Of a DNA stretch of 64,000 bases, positions 11,515 through 22,362 are shown in pieces. The stretch is taken from NCBI GenBank assembly GCA_964030785.1, contig OZ034968.1, positions 67,063,899 through 67,127,898 of the forward strand, given 5' to 3'. The notes below the pieces were generated by a model, which did no database searches, was not told the DNA's origin, and worked only from the letters and a program-made list of their open reading frames with translations. Each line of letters begins with the position of its first letter. Positions within the stretch are counted from its first letter, which is position 1. The position numbers were made by a program, and so were the translations under genes. The DNA comes from Siderastrea siderea. Its lineage: Eukaryota > Cnidaria > Anthozoa > Scleractinia > Rhizangiidae.

Positions 11515-12614
11515 AAATATAAACTGGCGGCAAATCATTCCGAATTTTTTTTTTCGAAGGACGTACGAGGATGAAGGATTGAAGGAGGTTAAAAATCGAT
11601 CAAAAGGCCATGAAGTGGTTGGAAAGCCTGCGTACCGACTGAGAAATGAATTTGCCGACGCAAGTTAAGATACAGAATTGCGAACGTTGGGCCTAAGGAC
11701 CTATATAGACTGAATATATTTTTGTAAGTATCGCTACTGAAGCAAAACATAGTCACGCAATAAGCGCAGAGCGGACGACATTTTGTTTCACAATATGGTG
11801 AAATTTATCACGGCAACCTTTGCGTTTTACTCACCCTCAGCCCTCAGCCCAGCCCCCCCCCCCCCAAAAAAAAGAAAACTTGTGATTCTCCAACATAAAA
11901 CCAGGTAAAGAGAAGCGTGACATCAAAATTGCATGCGAACTAAATAAAGCCCTTCGTTTCCCTTTTCTTGAAAATCAACATTAACTAAAACGAGTATTAC
12001 TTAAACTCGCTTTCGAAAAATATGGCATGCATAGGCGGACATATAAGCTAAAAACGTTTTTTCCGTCAAGTCCTGTAAACATAAGTTAGAGCAGCTTGAA
12101 TAAATTTCTTTCATTTTTAAAACTTCAGCTGCAAATTTCACAAAAACGCTCTCATAGATTTTTCTTAAACTTGTACATAGAAAGGTAGTGATATGAACTT
12201 CAAGTACCGTGAATTGCTCTGAATAAAACCTTCCAGAATTCAAGAAATTTAATATAACAATGGTGTCATTGCGTTGCTATAGTAACCCTGATTGCAATAA
12301 AACTCACTTCAGCTGAGACTTTGATCTATTGCTAGAAAAGGTGTGGCAGTTGCTTGCCCTGTTCTATTTCTTATGGTGGTGTAATTCTCATTCAAACTTA
12401 GAAGGTATCACCACTAAAAAATCCAATCGAGTCACCTTAACAGCGGAGGAGTAGTAACACTGGAAATGTTAAAACAACTGGGTCGCACACAGTTATCGTG
12501 TTTCCTTTCTTAGTTAAAGTTTTTGATGATGTTAAAACCAGCAGGGGTTGAATTCTCTACAACAGTTTACAGCCAGTCACTAACATTTGAGTTGTGTTTT
12601 TTCGTTCTTCGTAG
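11515..12614. other. Region between the small-gene relic and ST2
   Basis: The first ~250 bases match the sequence downstream of the small gene in U2 (about 18605-18830). There is a C-run at about 11852. From about 12460 the sequence matches the upstream region of ST3 (26585 onward) and ST4 (51000 onward). A pyrimidine-rich acceptor (TTCGTTCTTCGTAG) ends at 12614, immediately before the 5' UTR of ST2. No separate gene seen. Confidence 0.5.
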
Positions 12615-12659
12615 GTTAAAATTCCACCAAGTTGTCTGTAGTGTTGCCGAAGTGTTATC

Positions 12660-13636
12660 ATGAGGGCCAGCTTTATATTTGTTCTACTTGTCACTGTTCA
12701 GGTCTTGTTGTTTGTGGTATTTTTCTACAAGCAGGCTTCAACCATGCCATGGACGCCAGCGACGTATTTAATTCATGGAAAAAATTCCAAGAGCATCTTG
12801 ATGGAAGAGTTCGTGAGTTTACCTGAAGACGAAGGACAACGACAACAACAGGCTGGAGAAGTCTTACAAACAGAGAAAACGCAGAAGACATATAAAAATG
12901 TGCAATTGCTTGAGTCTGGTTTTAGACTAAAAGACATTTTATCACGGGAAAACACAGACAGCAAAACGCAAAGTGGCGGAAGGAGCGAAAGAGAAGAAAG
13001 AAGCCAGCTACAGCAAACATTTGCTACAAGGAAAAATCTCATCATATTGAGTCCAGGCCGAGGGGGATCTACTTTCCTTGGATCCCTATTTGACTGCAAT
13101 CCGCACGTCATATATTGCTATGAGCCGTTATATGCCGTTGCTCAAAAAATGTTTAAAGTTAATTTGGTGCGTGGAGACAAGGAGCCGAAAAACTACAAAG
13201 AAACTAGCATCAAACTTATCGATAGCTTCCTCGATTGTGATTTTAGTAATGTCAGTAAAGCAACCTTTTCAGCGTTTTCTAGAAGTGACCTTCACCGCAG
13301 CAAGAGTAAGGCGCTATCTAAAAAGTACTTGCCAAACATTTCAAAAACCTCACTAAGTAAAGCTTGTAATGCTTACAATTACACTGTTAATTCGCTACGA
13401 GGACCTTACGTTTAATACTCTAAATACAACACGGGAACTGTACAGTTTAAAACAGAAAACAAAGGAGCGCTTATTCTGTGTTCAGAAATGCTTCAGCTGC
13501 TATTGACGGCTGGAAAAACGCTCCTGAACCCTTGGTAAGAGCTGTAGAAAATATCTGTGGTGATCTCATGGATTTTCTTGGCTACGAAAAACTGAGAAAG
13601 CAGGATATCGATAATACCGTAAACTTAGCCGTTTGA
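12660..13636 (+). pseudogene. ST2, sulfotransferase pseudogene with two internal deletions
   Basis: It starts with ATG at 12660 (MRASFIFVLLVTVQ, membrane anchor) and keeps the PAPS loop SPGRGGS and the sulfotransferase sequence to about 13388. There it jumps from NYTV straight to a sequence matching the VIRYEDL region. Compared with ST4, about 268 bases (equivalent to about 51925-52192) are missing. This removes the 3'-phosphate-binding RDPRAV motif and shifts the frame, so the open frame ends at 13415. A second deletion of about 60 bases follows near 13450. The C-terminal GDLMDFLGYEKL sequence and the family stop (13634) are still readable. The 5' UTR acceptor is kept, so this is a DNA-level duplicate and not a retrocopy. 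A full enzyme cannot be made. Confidence 0.85.
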
Positions 13637-13703
13637 CATAGGCATCAGTCGATTTTCTTGTTACCTTTAGCCGGCCCTTTGTGTATCCAACGCTTGGTGC
13701 ACA

Positions 13704-13705
13704 AA

Positions 13706-13748
<43 letters not shown>

Positions 13749-13752
13749 ATAT
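13704..13752. repeat. (AAAT)n microsatellite
   Basis: About 12 units, just beyond the ST2 3' end. ST3 has a much shorter version at the same relative position (about 28228). Confidence 0.9.
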
Positions 13753-14582
13753 AAATATAAATAGCCTAAAAGGGTAAATAAAAATTAGAATGCAAATAAC
13801 CTAATATGCGAAGAATTATAAATACGAAATGGCCTAAAACATAAAATTTTAACAAGAGAGGATTCTAATTATTAGGAAATTCGATGAAAAGGTTTCTTCG
13901 CGCTGCAAACTTGAAAATGTTAACATGTTAACATAGAATTGTTAAAAATGACTGCTTCATTTGTGGTGAAAGAAAACTTATTTTCGTAGAAATGGCTGTT
14001 GCTCTGGACCTCGCCTTGAAAGAGAGGCTAATGGTTAATTCGGAAATGGTAAACCTAAACAAGGCTGAGTCAAACCAGCGAATGTCACTCGATGAAATTG
14101 AGTTGTATTAGTGAAGCGTGGACGCGTGAGCTGCGGAGCTGCAAAAAGGAGAACGAGGAAGTTTGATTTCGGTTGGAACAGAACGGCTTTGTTTTTCCAG
14201 TAGTCCATCGCCGGTTTCTTTTTTCAGGATGATGCTAACAGTGGGTTGTAGAGCATATTCCCAGGCGGGTACTAAGGTTTAAAAGTGAAGAGGAGGTGCG
14301 AATGAAGAAATAATTCAATACCTAATAAAAGACCCAAGGGTCAAAAGTAAACCTGATACATACCATGGCTTTCTTTAATACCCCAGAATTGTAAATTGTA
14401 TCAGCCTTAAACCTGATACTGCCCTCCCCCCCGAAAATAATTACTAATGAAAAATTTCAATTCCCATGCAAAACAAAAAATTCTTTGCTCCTTCCAGTCA
14501 CTGTTTTACACCTGATGCACCCAGGTGGCATATTGTTCAATTACCAACATTTTTCAACAAAGGTTATTTAATCTCTCCTGTA
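13753..14582. other. Conserved 3' flank of the sulfotransferase units
   Basis: Matches the ST4 flank (about 52590-53305) and partly the ST3 flank (28230-28617). It includes phrases such as GGCTTTGTTTTTCCAGTAG and AGCATATTCCCAGGCGGGTA. No open reading frame is conserved among the copies. Confidence 0.6.
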
Positions 14583-14909
14583 ATGCGCTGACTGCAGAAT
14601 GTAGGTTGTATCTGGGGACTAGATTCTATAGATCAGGTGCATTTAGGCTAAGATACTATATTAGGCATTTTTCGCCAGGTTAGCTTTGGTCTGGAGTCTA
14701 CGATATAGTGACCGTATGTAATAGAAGACATTTCTGCATACATAGCAATGTATGAGAAATTTCAGGCAATTTCAGAACCTGCGTAGCAGGCGATGGGGAA
14801 GTTTTTAGGTGTATGAGTGATTTGAATGACACAGGACGCACTTGGAGCTCTTTGTCCTGTCCTCAGCTATAGGCGGTAATTTGATGTGCCGCGTGGCACT
14901 CTGTAATGA

Positions 14910-15040
14910 AATTAGTATTAAAACATGTAAAGTGTATGTATGAGTGCTAGAAGTGAGCAATACTGCCGGGGAGAAATTATGTAGGGCAGTATTGCTCACT
15001 TCTAGCACCCATACATACACTTTACATGTTTACTAATTTT
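14910..15040. repeat. Hairpin-forming inverted repeat, arms about 56 bp
   Basis: The left arm (about 14910-14967) and right arm (about 14985-15040) are near-perfect reverse complements around a 17-base loop. The arms contain ACATGTAAAGTGTATGTATG. The corresponding place in U3 (40480-40640) and U4 lacks this structure, so it is a U2 insertion or rearrangement. Confidence 0.75.
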
Positions 15041-15379
15041 AGCTATAGGCGGGCTTACTTGCGTGACAGACACCAAAAAAGGGGGCAGAAATCCGTCGCC
15101 TTTTAGCGCCCGCCATGCAGGGGTGCAATATGAACAAGACCGATACTGCACTCAAGTACAGTATTTTAAAAGTATGTAACCAGCATCCCCTAATATCGTG
15201 ATATCGATTACTCTGGTATCGACATGTCTACCATTAGTTATTGATAGCCAAAAAACACTGAAAGAAAGAGGCTAAAGCGGAAATCACACCATGCTGAAGA
15301 ATCACGGCCCCACCAATAAAAGGGATCCTTTGTTTAGATCCTTAGAGTGGTTAGTTAAAAAGAATGGTGAAGTATCGCA

Positions 15380-15466
15380 ATGGTGAAGTATCGCTATCGA
15401 TTGCCGTCAATCAGCTTTGATTCACTCGGGGGAAGAATACAAGAAATCTCGCCACAAAAAGATCAA
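15380..15466 (+). CDS. Exon 1 of an unrecognised two-exon small gene (best copy)
   Basis: An ATG at 15380 starts 29 codons beginning MVKYRYRLPSISFDSL, ending CAA|GTAAGT, a consensus donor in phase 0. Homologous exons occur in U1 (start lost, two extra bases) and U3 (stop in the middle). Reading through the donor, exon 2 at 18346 is also phase 0 and keeps one frame open to a stop, giving a 100-residue protein. A tandem 16-base duplication just upstream (15364-15379) creates a second, out-of-frame ATG. A CCAATAAAAGGGATCC element common to all three copies lies about 60-75 bases upstream and may be promoter-related. Upstream exons cannot be excluded. Confidence 0.45.
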
Positions 15467-15956
15467 GTAAGTGTCACGATTTTGATAGTTTACAGTAACC
15501 TTATTCGTCGGTATGTTAGAATGTAACGTACCGACACGTATTATCTTGAACTCGCGTGATTTCCCCTAAAATATTCCAAGTGATAAATGTTATTTCATAA
15601 GGATTTGTTTGCCTTCCCCGATTCTGGATGATTATCTTGTAAAATGCGATAATTCTTCAGTTCAAGATTAGGACTTTGGTATGACTAGGGTTATTCAGTT
15701 ACTGCTCAATTTGAAGGACATGATTCGATTTCGACGTCGTTTTACCGCTTTTTCGTAATATTTGCCAAAGACAGTAGCCCGACAGTAGTAAGCATGGAGA
15801 AAGGAACATTTACAGCTAAATCACAGTTTAGGGGACAGTCAAAATGAAGAGAACAACATGAATCATACAAAGTTTGTAAACACAATTCAAGTCAAGCCTT
15901 AGACCATGCATGTAGACGGAGGACAGAACTTTGTCAACCTTAGGCGGCACTGTAAA
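15467..15956. other. Intron of the small gene, left part
   Basis: Starts with the GTAAGTGTCACG donor and matches U3 43736-44110 closely. No exon seen. Confidence 0.45.
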
Positions 15957-17949
15957 CAGGAGTACCCAACGACTGTTTCAGGGAAAATCGATTGTAGAGT
16001 GAACTAAACATCACCTGCGGGTCTCCGCGTCAATCTTGTTTAATATTTAACTTTCCTGGAAAAAAATACCCGCTCTTCACTGCCAGCGAGCAGGACTTTT
16101 AATCAATAAAATCCCAGCCAGCATCAATTTTGAAGTTTGTCAACGAGCCAGCAAAATTAAAATCGCCAAAAAAAAAGAAATATCCAGCCAGCGGTAGAGG
16201 AAATATTTCCAGTTTGCCAGCAAGTGCTGATGTATACTATTTCTTAGCCAGCCAGAGAACTTTTGAAGTAAACTTTGCGAAAATGACTGCATTTGGGGGG
16301 GTGGAGTGCGCAACATCATGTTTTTTGGGGGGGAGGGGGTGCGAATTTAATATAAGGGTATATTTATTTATGAGCTACAGTCTTCGTTGACTACAACGTT
16401 TTTATTTATTTATTTATTTATTTATTATTTTTTGGAGAGTTTACAATCGTTGAAAAGATAAAATGTACCATAGCAAAGTCCACTACCCAACGTGAAATAC
16501 ATGTAGTTTATCCAGTAAAAATTCAATTTTTATAGCAACGGTGTAAACAGAAGAATTTTTTTACTCACGTGAACATTGAACACAAAAAAATGTGCTTCAA
16601 ACAATAATTGTGCCTAAATTCATTTAACATTAAACAACTGGCAGAGTTTCTGTACATTTCACAGATTACACTGCATATCCCATAACAATAAACAAACAAA
16701 CAAACGCACAAACAAAGGTGAAACAAAAAGATTGGTACTCACAGTTTTCAAGTAGTCCGCCAGAGGCCCAAGCTGCAAACTGCAAATTCTCATAACCGCT
16801 CCAAAAAGTGTCGGGTAAAAAGTCGCAATTCAGTTTCAAGTTAAACGATGGTGTAGGAATCACAATTATATAAATGCAAGGCCGTTAGAACCTGAAGTTT
16901 TATACACTGCACATTTACAAGGAGAAAGAAGGACTAAGGCAGATTCATTTGACGAACCTCGGATTTAGTTGGCCAGGGTATGTCGTGATTATGTTCCTGA
17001 TTACCAGGAATCTCAGCAAATAAATCAATTTCAAAAGAAAAAAATTAGTTAAGTGCAACCTTAACAAGTTCAATCAACTAGACAGAGTAAATCGATACCA
17101 ACAAACTCGACAGCGGACGTCAGTAATGAGCTGCAAAGTTTCGAAACAAAAGCCATGAGTTGTCTGTCTCAATTGTATCATATTCATAAAGCGGTAAACA
17201 AAATTTATTTAGCAGATCTACGTTTTTTGTAATTGCTTTTTTTATATCTCAGAAAGTACGAATTTCTTCTGTGAACTCCTTTTATGCGCAAATTTCCAGA
17301 ATTATCTTTTGACCATGGTCGCCCCGAGGAGCGCAAAATTCATCCTATTACGGGCTTTATTACTTCAAAATAAGAAAAATAACTAAACTGATACACACCA
17401 AAAAACCACTCACCCTAACGTTGCTACTTGGCGGGGATTGCCGCGGAGATCGCCATCAAACAACCAGTTCAAACGAAAAGGTAAACGTTTACCGAGCTCA
17501 ACTGATTTGTTCATTCAAAATAAGAGTTTCGTATTACCTCTTTTTTTAAATCGACAGCTGATGTTATTAACCTGTAGCTGTCGACACGCCCCTCTCTAAC
17601 TGATTCGCGTTCGCTTGCTCGTTAGCGGCTAATCACGCGCGCGTCACGTTTCCGTGCCGCAGGTGATTTCCGCGCTCGCTCGCTTGTTCTTTTTGATCGA
17701 CAATCCCTGAGCGGGAAAAGAGACTGCTCGTAGTCAGAACACAATTTGTTTTTAGAGTCTAATAGCCAGGAAAAACAAACAAGCCATTTTTCCCCAGCTA
17801 GAGACAGTGTTTTAATATCAATTCCCTGCAAGCCGGGTGTTTACGAAACATCCCAGCCAGTTAACTATCTAATGTTTAACTTTCCCAGCAAGCTCAATTC
17901 CAGCCTGTCGAGCAGGTTTTTTGTCGAGCGGCCCCGTCAGGTACTCCTG
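15957..17949. mobile_element. hAT-like non-autonomous element, 1.99 kb, inside the small-gene intron
   Basis: The ends are inverted: left CAGGAGTACC, right GGTACTCCTG. They are flanked by CTGTAAA on both sides (15950-15956 and 17950-17956); an eighth base differs. In U3 the same place (about 44106-44125) reads GGCACTGTAAACAAAGCAGG with no insertion, giving a direct empty site. Ends starting CAGG with 7-8-base duplications suggest hAT. The interior holds an AAAT/TTTA run (16398-16430) and sequence near 17600-17720 that resembles 30130-30280. No transposase frame is present. Confidence 0.65.
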
Positions 17950-18345
17950 CTGTAAACAAAGCAGGAAATACTTGCGGTTTCTGCATCGAAACACGAGAGT
18001 TTTACGTGCTTTATGATGGTCATGGTAGCCGGGGAGTCAGTGGAAGACGAAGAAGCGTCTGGAGGCAAGAATAAAATATGTGCAATATCCCAAGGTTAAA
18101 AATTATCCCGAAAGTTTATATTTAGAAGCATGTCACGGCATCGGGAGAAGGGTGGGGTGGGGGGGGGGGGGAATAAAAATTCGTGCGCAGCATTTGTTAT
18201 GCTGTAGTGTATGCTGCAGGTACTTGCATTGAACTTATCCGCTGAAGTGCGGCCTCTTTAGCTTGGTATTAAATCAACCTTCATCTACCAACTTCTGGTT
18301 GCACAGTGATTATCGATAAACCATCTATCTATCGCAGTTTTTTAG

Positions 18346-18561
18346 CCAATATTCTCAAACTTATTGGCACGGACACCACATTGGGAGAACCGGCTAAAAA
18401 TCCAATTCATTTTACTGGGACAACTGGAATACAACAGAAAAATGCATGACAAGGTGTCTGTACAAAGTCGCCCTTATCCAGCTTGGAAAATGACTGTACT
18501 GCATGACAGTAAATGGAAGAAAATCCATTTAACCGTGCAAGGTCGTCAGAACTTTACGTAG
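18346..18561 (+). CDS. Exon 2 of the unrecognised two-exon small gene
   Basis: Acceptor GCAGTTTTTTAG ends at 18345. The exon begins in phase 0 and encodes 71 residues (PIFSNLLARTPHWENRL ... VQGRQNFT) before a TAG at 18559-18561. The U1 copy of this exon differs at many bases yet stays open and stops at the same codon, which favours a real protein. The product would be basic, with a central FILLGQ hydrophobic stretch and a conserved PAWKMTVLHD segment. I do not recognise the family and assign no function. The U3 unit has lost this exon. Confidence 0.45.
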   Translation, partial: PIFSNLLARTPHWENRLKIQFILLGQLEYNRKMHDKVSVQSRPYPAWKMTVLHDSKWKKIHLTVQGRQNFT

Positions 18562-19110
18562 GCATTGGATAAATATAAACTGGCGGCAAATATCCGAATT
18601 CTTTTTTCTAAGGACGAGGATGAAAGATTGAAGGAGGTTAAAAATTTACCACAATAAGCCTATGTGCAGACTGAGAAATGTAAAAATGAATTTGCCAACA
18701 CAAGTTAAGTTACGGAATTGCGAATGTTAGGCCTGTTTAGTACCTATAAGGATTGAATATCTTTCTTACGTAACGCTACTGAAGGAAAAAAAAAAGGTTG
18801 TAGTAAAACAAAGTCATGCACCGCTAGCAAAGCTTGAAATACGAATGTTTAAATTTTTTGATTAAAATAGTTATCTTTAAGTGTTGCTGCATTCAGTTGC
18901 AGTACGATCGCAAAGACGTGTGCGACCTACGTTTAGACTTGGATAAATTCTGCTCGTAAATGGCTTATTCTGCTTGCCGGCAATGCTCGTAAAAATCGCT
19001 TATTCTGCTCGACGAAATTCTGCTCGGACACCTAAATTCTGCTCCAATTCTGCTCTGTATTTTCGCAAACATGGAAGGGAGCCTGGGCATATAAACCCTA
19101 AATACTTATT
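18562..19110. other. Unit sequence downstream of the small gene
   Basis: 18605-18830 matches U1, and 18840-19110 matches U3 (45850-46110). It contains repeated TTATTCTGCTCG-type phrases (18965-19050) that recur on the other side of the LINE (21290-21360) and in U3. No gene seen. Confidence 0.5.
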
Positions 19111-21069
19111 TTTATTTTTTTTTTTTATAGTTTTTTTATTTTTTTATTTTTTTATTTTTTATTTTATTTTTTATTTTTATTTATTTATTTGCAGAAACTT
19201 ACGTTACAAACAGTAAAAAAAAAAACAAAAAAAAACAAACAAATAACATACATACATACATACATACTTTCTTATAGCTCCCAAAGGGGCTCTTCCGCTA
19301 TAAATACACAAATAATAATAAACTAATAACAAAAAATATATTATAGAAAATACTAATCTCTAAAAAATATAAAATACTATTGTAAGAATTAAAAATTTCG
19401 AAATAATAAAAGCTAATAACGGGGAAATCTCTAAAGTTTTAATAAATAGTTATATAAATTCTTCTTGAAATGCTTTGTGTCCCTAGTTTTCTTAATATCG
19501 TCTGGGAGGTCATTATATGACTTGGCGCCTCGAAAAGCAAACGACCGCTGACCTATTTAACACTAACAATACCTACACTACATACAAAATATATACTGTG
19601 TGTATATATAAATACACTACAGATAAACTACAACACAGTTAAATAAATTAAGAATTGACATTAACAAGCAATAAAGAAATGTAAGTAAAACAGAAGAAGG
19701 GAAAAAAAAAAATAAAAAAATAACCTACAGTATAGGTGCCCAAGTAGCATTGTATTTATGAAGCGTTTTGTTTGCTATGGCTACTTTACGTAAAACTTCT
19801 AATTTCGATTTCAGTCTTAAAAGAAAGCGATCAAAGCTCAGCTTGTCCTCGCAGATACAAGTTGCAAAAATATGGTATTTTGCAATAAGAAGAATGTAAT
19901 TGAGCTCTCGCTCGTTGCTGGTGTTTTGGTGCCACCCAAATAAAATCGTACCTTCTGATAAAGTTATTTTTTCGAGAAATTTTTCGCTCCACCATTGAGT
20001 AAACTGTTCCCAAAAGATTGACGATTCCCTGCAACTATAGAACATATGAGCAAGTGATTGCCTTTCGGAATTGCAAATAGGGCAAATGTCGTCGTCTACT
20101 AGGCCAGCACGGAGTAGGCTGACACGAGTAGGCAGAATATTATGTATTATTTTGAACTGGAAAGCAATTAGCTTTGCCTCTGTGGTAACCCGGAAAGGGA
20201 GTAAATAAATGTTGTGAATATTTTCTGTATTAAACCCGTATTTCAAAATTTTAGTTTCATTTGTTGGTGTCGCAGAACGTCTAGCAAGAATAGCATTATA
20301 CGCCCCTCGAGTGGAGATGACTGTTGTTGATAGTGTGGTTTCAGAAGGGGAGCTCTGGGTATTGCGAGATGAATTTCGAATTGACATTTTCCAACTGATC
20401 GGGATAGCTCTGATGAGACCGTAATACATAGTGAATGGGTTATTGACCTTGAATTTTTGTTTAAAGTCAGCTAGAGAGAGGAAATCTCGATTTTCATTTA
20501 ACAGGTCCTTGACATGTATAATTTCCTTTTTAAACCAGGCGCTATAAAAAATCGGCTTTTGGTCAACCAGGATACTAGAGTTGTTCCAAATGATCTCATT
20601 TTCCGGGTTCTTTTCCTCAAAGGAGGTTAAATGTTTATATTCTTGCCAATACTTTAGTACGGAATGATAGAAAGCAGGGAGTTTTCGTAGGTCGAGTAGC
20701 TTAGTGTCGTAACGGCACTTTGTTAAAAACGAAAGACCACCATAATGACTTGTTGCTTGTTCGGGAATTGTTTTCCAGGAAGCATCGCTTTGTTCATGTA
20801 TTCTTTTAATCCAAGCGATTTTCAGAGCTTTCTCCATTATTTCGAAGTCTAACATCTTTAATCCACCATGATTCTTTTCGGCAATGATCGTCTTCTTTTT
20901 AATTTTTGCGGTTTTACCTTCCCATATGAAGTTAAAGATAAGCTTGTTGACTCTCTCTGCAAAATGCTCTGGAATGGATAAAACGGATGTACCATATATG
21001 AGTTTAGCTACTCCCAGGGTTTTCACGATTTTTATTCTACCGATCAAAGTAAGGTTTCTTCTTCTCCAG
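19111..21069 (-). mobile_element. 5'-truncated L1/Tx1-like LINE with 9-bp target duplication
   Basis: Inserted on the minus strand. The T-rich left end (about 19111-19190) is the poly-A side. ATACTTATT flanks both sides (19102-19110 and 21070-21078). U3 has the uninterrupted site at about 46102-46110 (ACACTTATT followed by AGTTATTCATTTGC), proving that the insertion happened after, or only in, the U2 lineage. It encodes the C-terminal part of a LINE ORF2. The presumed 3' UTR (19190-19724) contains a short CATA microsatellite and no gene. Confidence 0.9.
19725..21068 (-). CDS. C-terminal fragment of LINE ORF2 (post-RT region with CCHC motif)
   Basis: About 447 residues of element-derived protein, open to its stop. 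The frame extends a further ~15 codons into host flank, so the apparent start beyond 21069 is not real. The sequence GRIKIVKTLGVAKLIYG and the FIWEGKTAKIKKK-type segment are typical of the region after the reverse-transcriptase domain in L1/Tx1-clade LINEs. A zinc-binding motif CPICNSERQSLAHMFYSC lies near the C-terminus. The endonuclease and the catalytic RT motifs are missing because the copy is 5'-truncated. The frame is intact, so the insertion is probably young. It is not expected to be functional alone. Confidence 0.85.
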   Translation of the reverse strand, partial: WRRRNLTLIGRIKIVKTLGVAKLIYGTSVLSIPEHFAERVNKLIFNFIWEGKTAKIKKKTIIAEKNHGGLKMLDFEIMEKALKIAWIKRIHEQSDASWKTIPEQATSHYGGLSFLTKCRYDTKLLDLRKLPAFYHSVLKYWQEYKHLTSFEEKNPENEIIWNNSSILVDQKPIFYSAWFKKEIIHVKDLLNENRDFLSLADFKQKFKVNNPFTMYYGLIRAIPISWKMSIRNSSRNTQSSPSETTLSTTVISTRGAYNAILARRSATPTNETKILKYGFNTENIHNIYLLPFRVTTEAKLIAFQFKIIHNILPTRVSLLRAGLVDDDICPICNSERQSLAHMFYSCRESSIFWEQFTQWWSEKFLEKITLSEGTILFGWHQNTSNERELNYILLIAKYHIFATCICEDKLSFDRFLLRLKSKLEVLRKVAIANKTLHKYNATWAPIL

Positions 21070-21078
21070 ATACTTATT

Positions 21079-21939
21079 AGGTATTCATTTGCATAGGAAA
21101 ATGTAATGTATGTCATGCCGCTGACTTCAAAGTGTGTGATGGAATCATGTGAGCGGGTCTACCTATTAATCACATTAATCAGAAGGTATTTTCCATTTTT
21201 TTTGTATTTAGTTTTCAATTTTTCTTACAACTGTTATGCACATCATTAGCGCTACTGTTTTTCAGTTATTCTGCTCAAATAATGCTCGAAAATGCCTTAT
21301 TCTGCCGGCGGAATGCTCATCTCAAAAATCGCTTATTCTGCTCGAAATTCTGCCTGCAGAATTTATCCAAGCCTACCTACGTTGTCACTAGGCAAAACAC
21401 GCGAAACTTCAAAGCAGCCGTAGTCCTGCCCTTGAGCGAGACAACACACTTGTTCATTGCGTTCTAGTTTACCGTCGACACAGATAAAAATGCCATTTTG
21501 ACTACCAATGTGCTGTTCTTCGAAAATACCAAATTTGCATTTTGAAGCTCGTCCTGTTTGTTTCATATTTTCATAATTTATCATCTGACAGTGATTCGCA
21601 TTCAGAAACACGATATGTAAGATTTAAGTACATGTATTCGACCAACCAGCTCCGTGTTCTGAAAAATGAATATTACCGATAGTAACTTGAGTTAAAAAAA
21701 TTCCGAAAGTGCTCCCTTATGGGCATTTTCAGCCGGGTAGGAAATTCACCAGATTTGTACTGGCCAAGTGTTTCAAGAGCAGTCAGATGAGTATTTTCTG
21801 CACTCCTCACCGAACTTACTTCCCGCTTTATTCGGTCTTTAGTCGGCTGAAATGCAAACTTTTTTAAAGGTTTAGTCCCCGCTTTCTTCGGTTTTCATAA
21901 ATGTTTTGGTCCAGTGAATTCTAACAATTTAACAGTACA
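21079..21939. other. Unit sequence shared with U3
   Basis: Matches U3 46111-46936 plus 48400-48520. It has no gene; short open frames are not preserved between the two copies with any excess of constraint visible by eye. Confidence 0.5.
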
Positions 21940-22358
21940 CTCTTTTATATATATATATATGAATGTTGTGTTTCCGGCCCAGGTTGAATATTCTTATTTT
22001 TCTGCCGATTTTAGGCTGAAAATATTCTTGTATTATTCTTAAATTATAGCTTATGACATTTCCGTTTTAGAATGTATAAGGGTGTCAATTACAAGTGTTA
22101 GGTGTCTAGATCTGTATCGCGTTACATTGTGCAGGTTTTTTCGTTTTGTTGACTAGTGTTGCCGTTTAGAGAAAGGAATAATTTTATACGGTTAAGTTAA
22201 AAATAAATAATTGTATTGTATTTACAGATTTTCAACACACAAAATTATACCCTTTTCAAAATCTCAGCCTCGGGTTTATTCTAAAAATATTCCTAAAATT
22301 TCGCAAATTTCAGCCTCGATATTCTTATAAAATATATTCTTATATTAAAATAGGAGTG
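21940..22358. mobile_element. MITE, 419 bp, TACA target duplication
   Basis: TACA flanks both ends (21936-21939 and 22359-22362). The ends are inverted and AT-rich (left CTCTTTTATATATA; right, reverse-complemented, CACTCCTATTTTAATATA). U3 lacks it: about 48512-48525 reads AACAGTACAACTCTAACC without interruption. The interior is built of repeated ATTCTTAT/AATATTC phrases. The superfamily is not assigned. Confidence 0.7.
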
Positions 22359-22362
22359 TACA

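Larger units (their letters stand above)
10970..14582 (+). repeat. Segmental duplication unit U1 (short form)
   Basis: This segment is homologous to parts of U2 and U3. It contains a decayed copy of the small two-exon gene (11192-11514), the ST2 pseudogene (12660-13636) and a 3' flank (13750-14580). That flank matches the 3' flank of ST4 (52590-53305) and, in part, of ST3. It lacks most of what U2 carries between its small gene and ST3. Unit borders are arbitrary because the array is tandem. Confidence 0.7.

Noticed and set aside
12660..13636. ST2 as a shorter functional sulfotransferase
   Set aside because: It lacks the 3'-phosphate-binding motif and the frame shifts before the conserved C-terminus, so PAPS binding would be incomplete.
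17980..18060. PP2C phosphatase-like motif (YVLYDGHG)
   Set aside because: Only eight residues match, the frame is short, and the U3 copy reads differently without any neighbouring PP2C motif.
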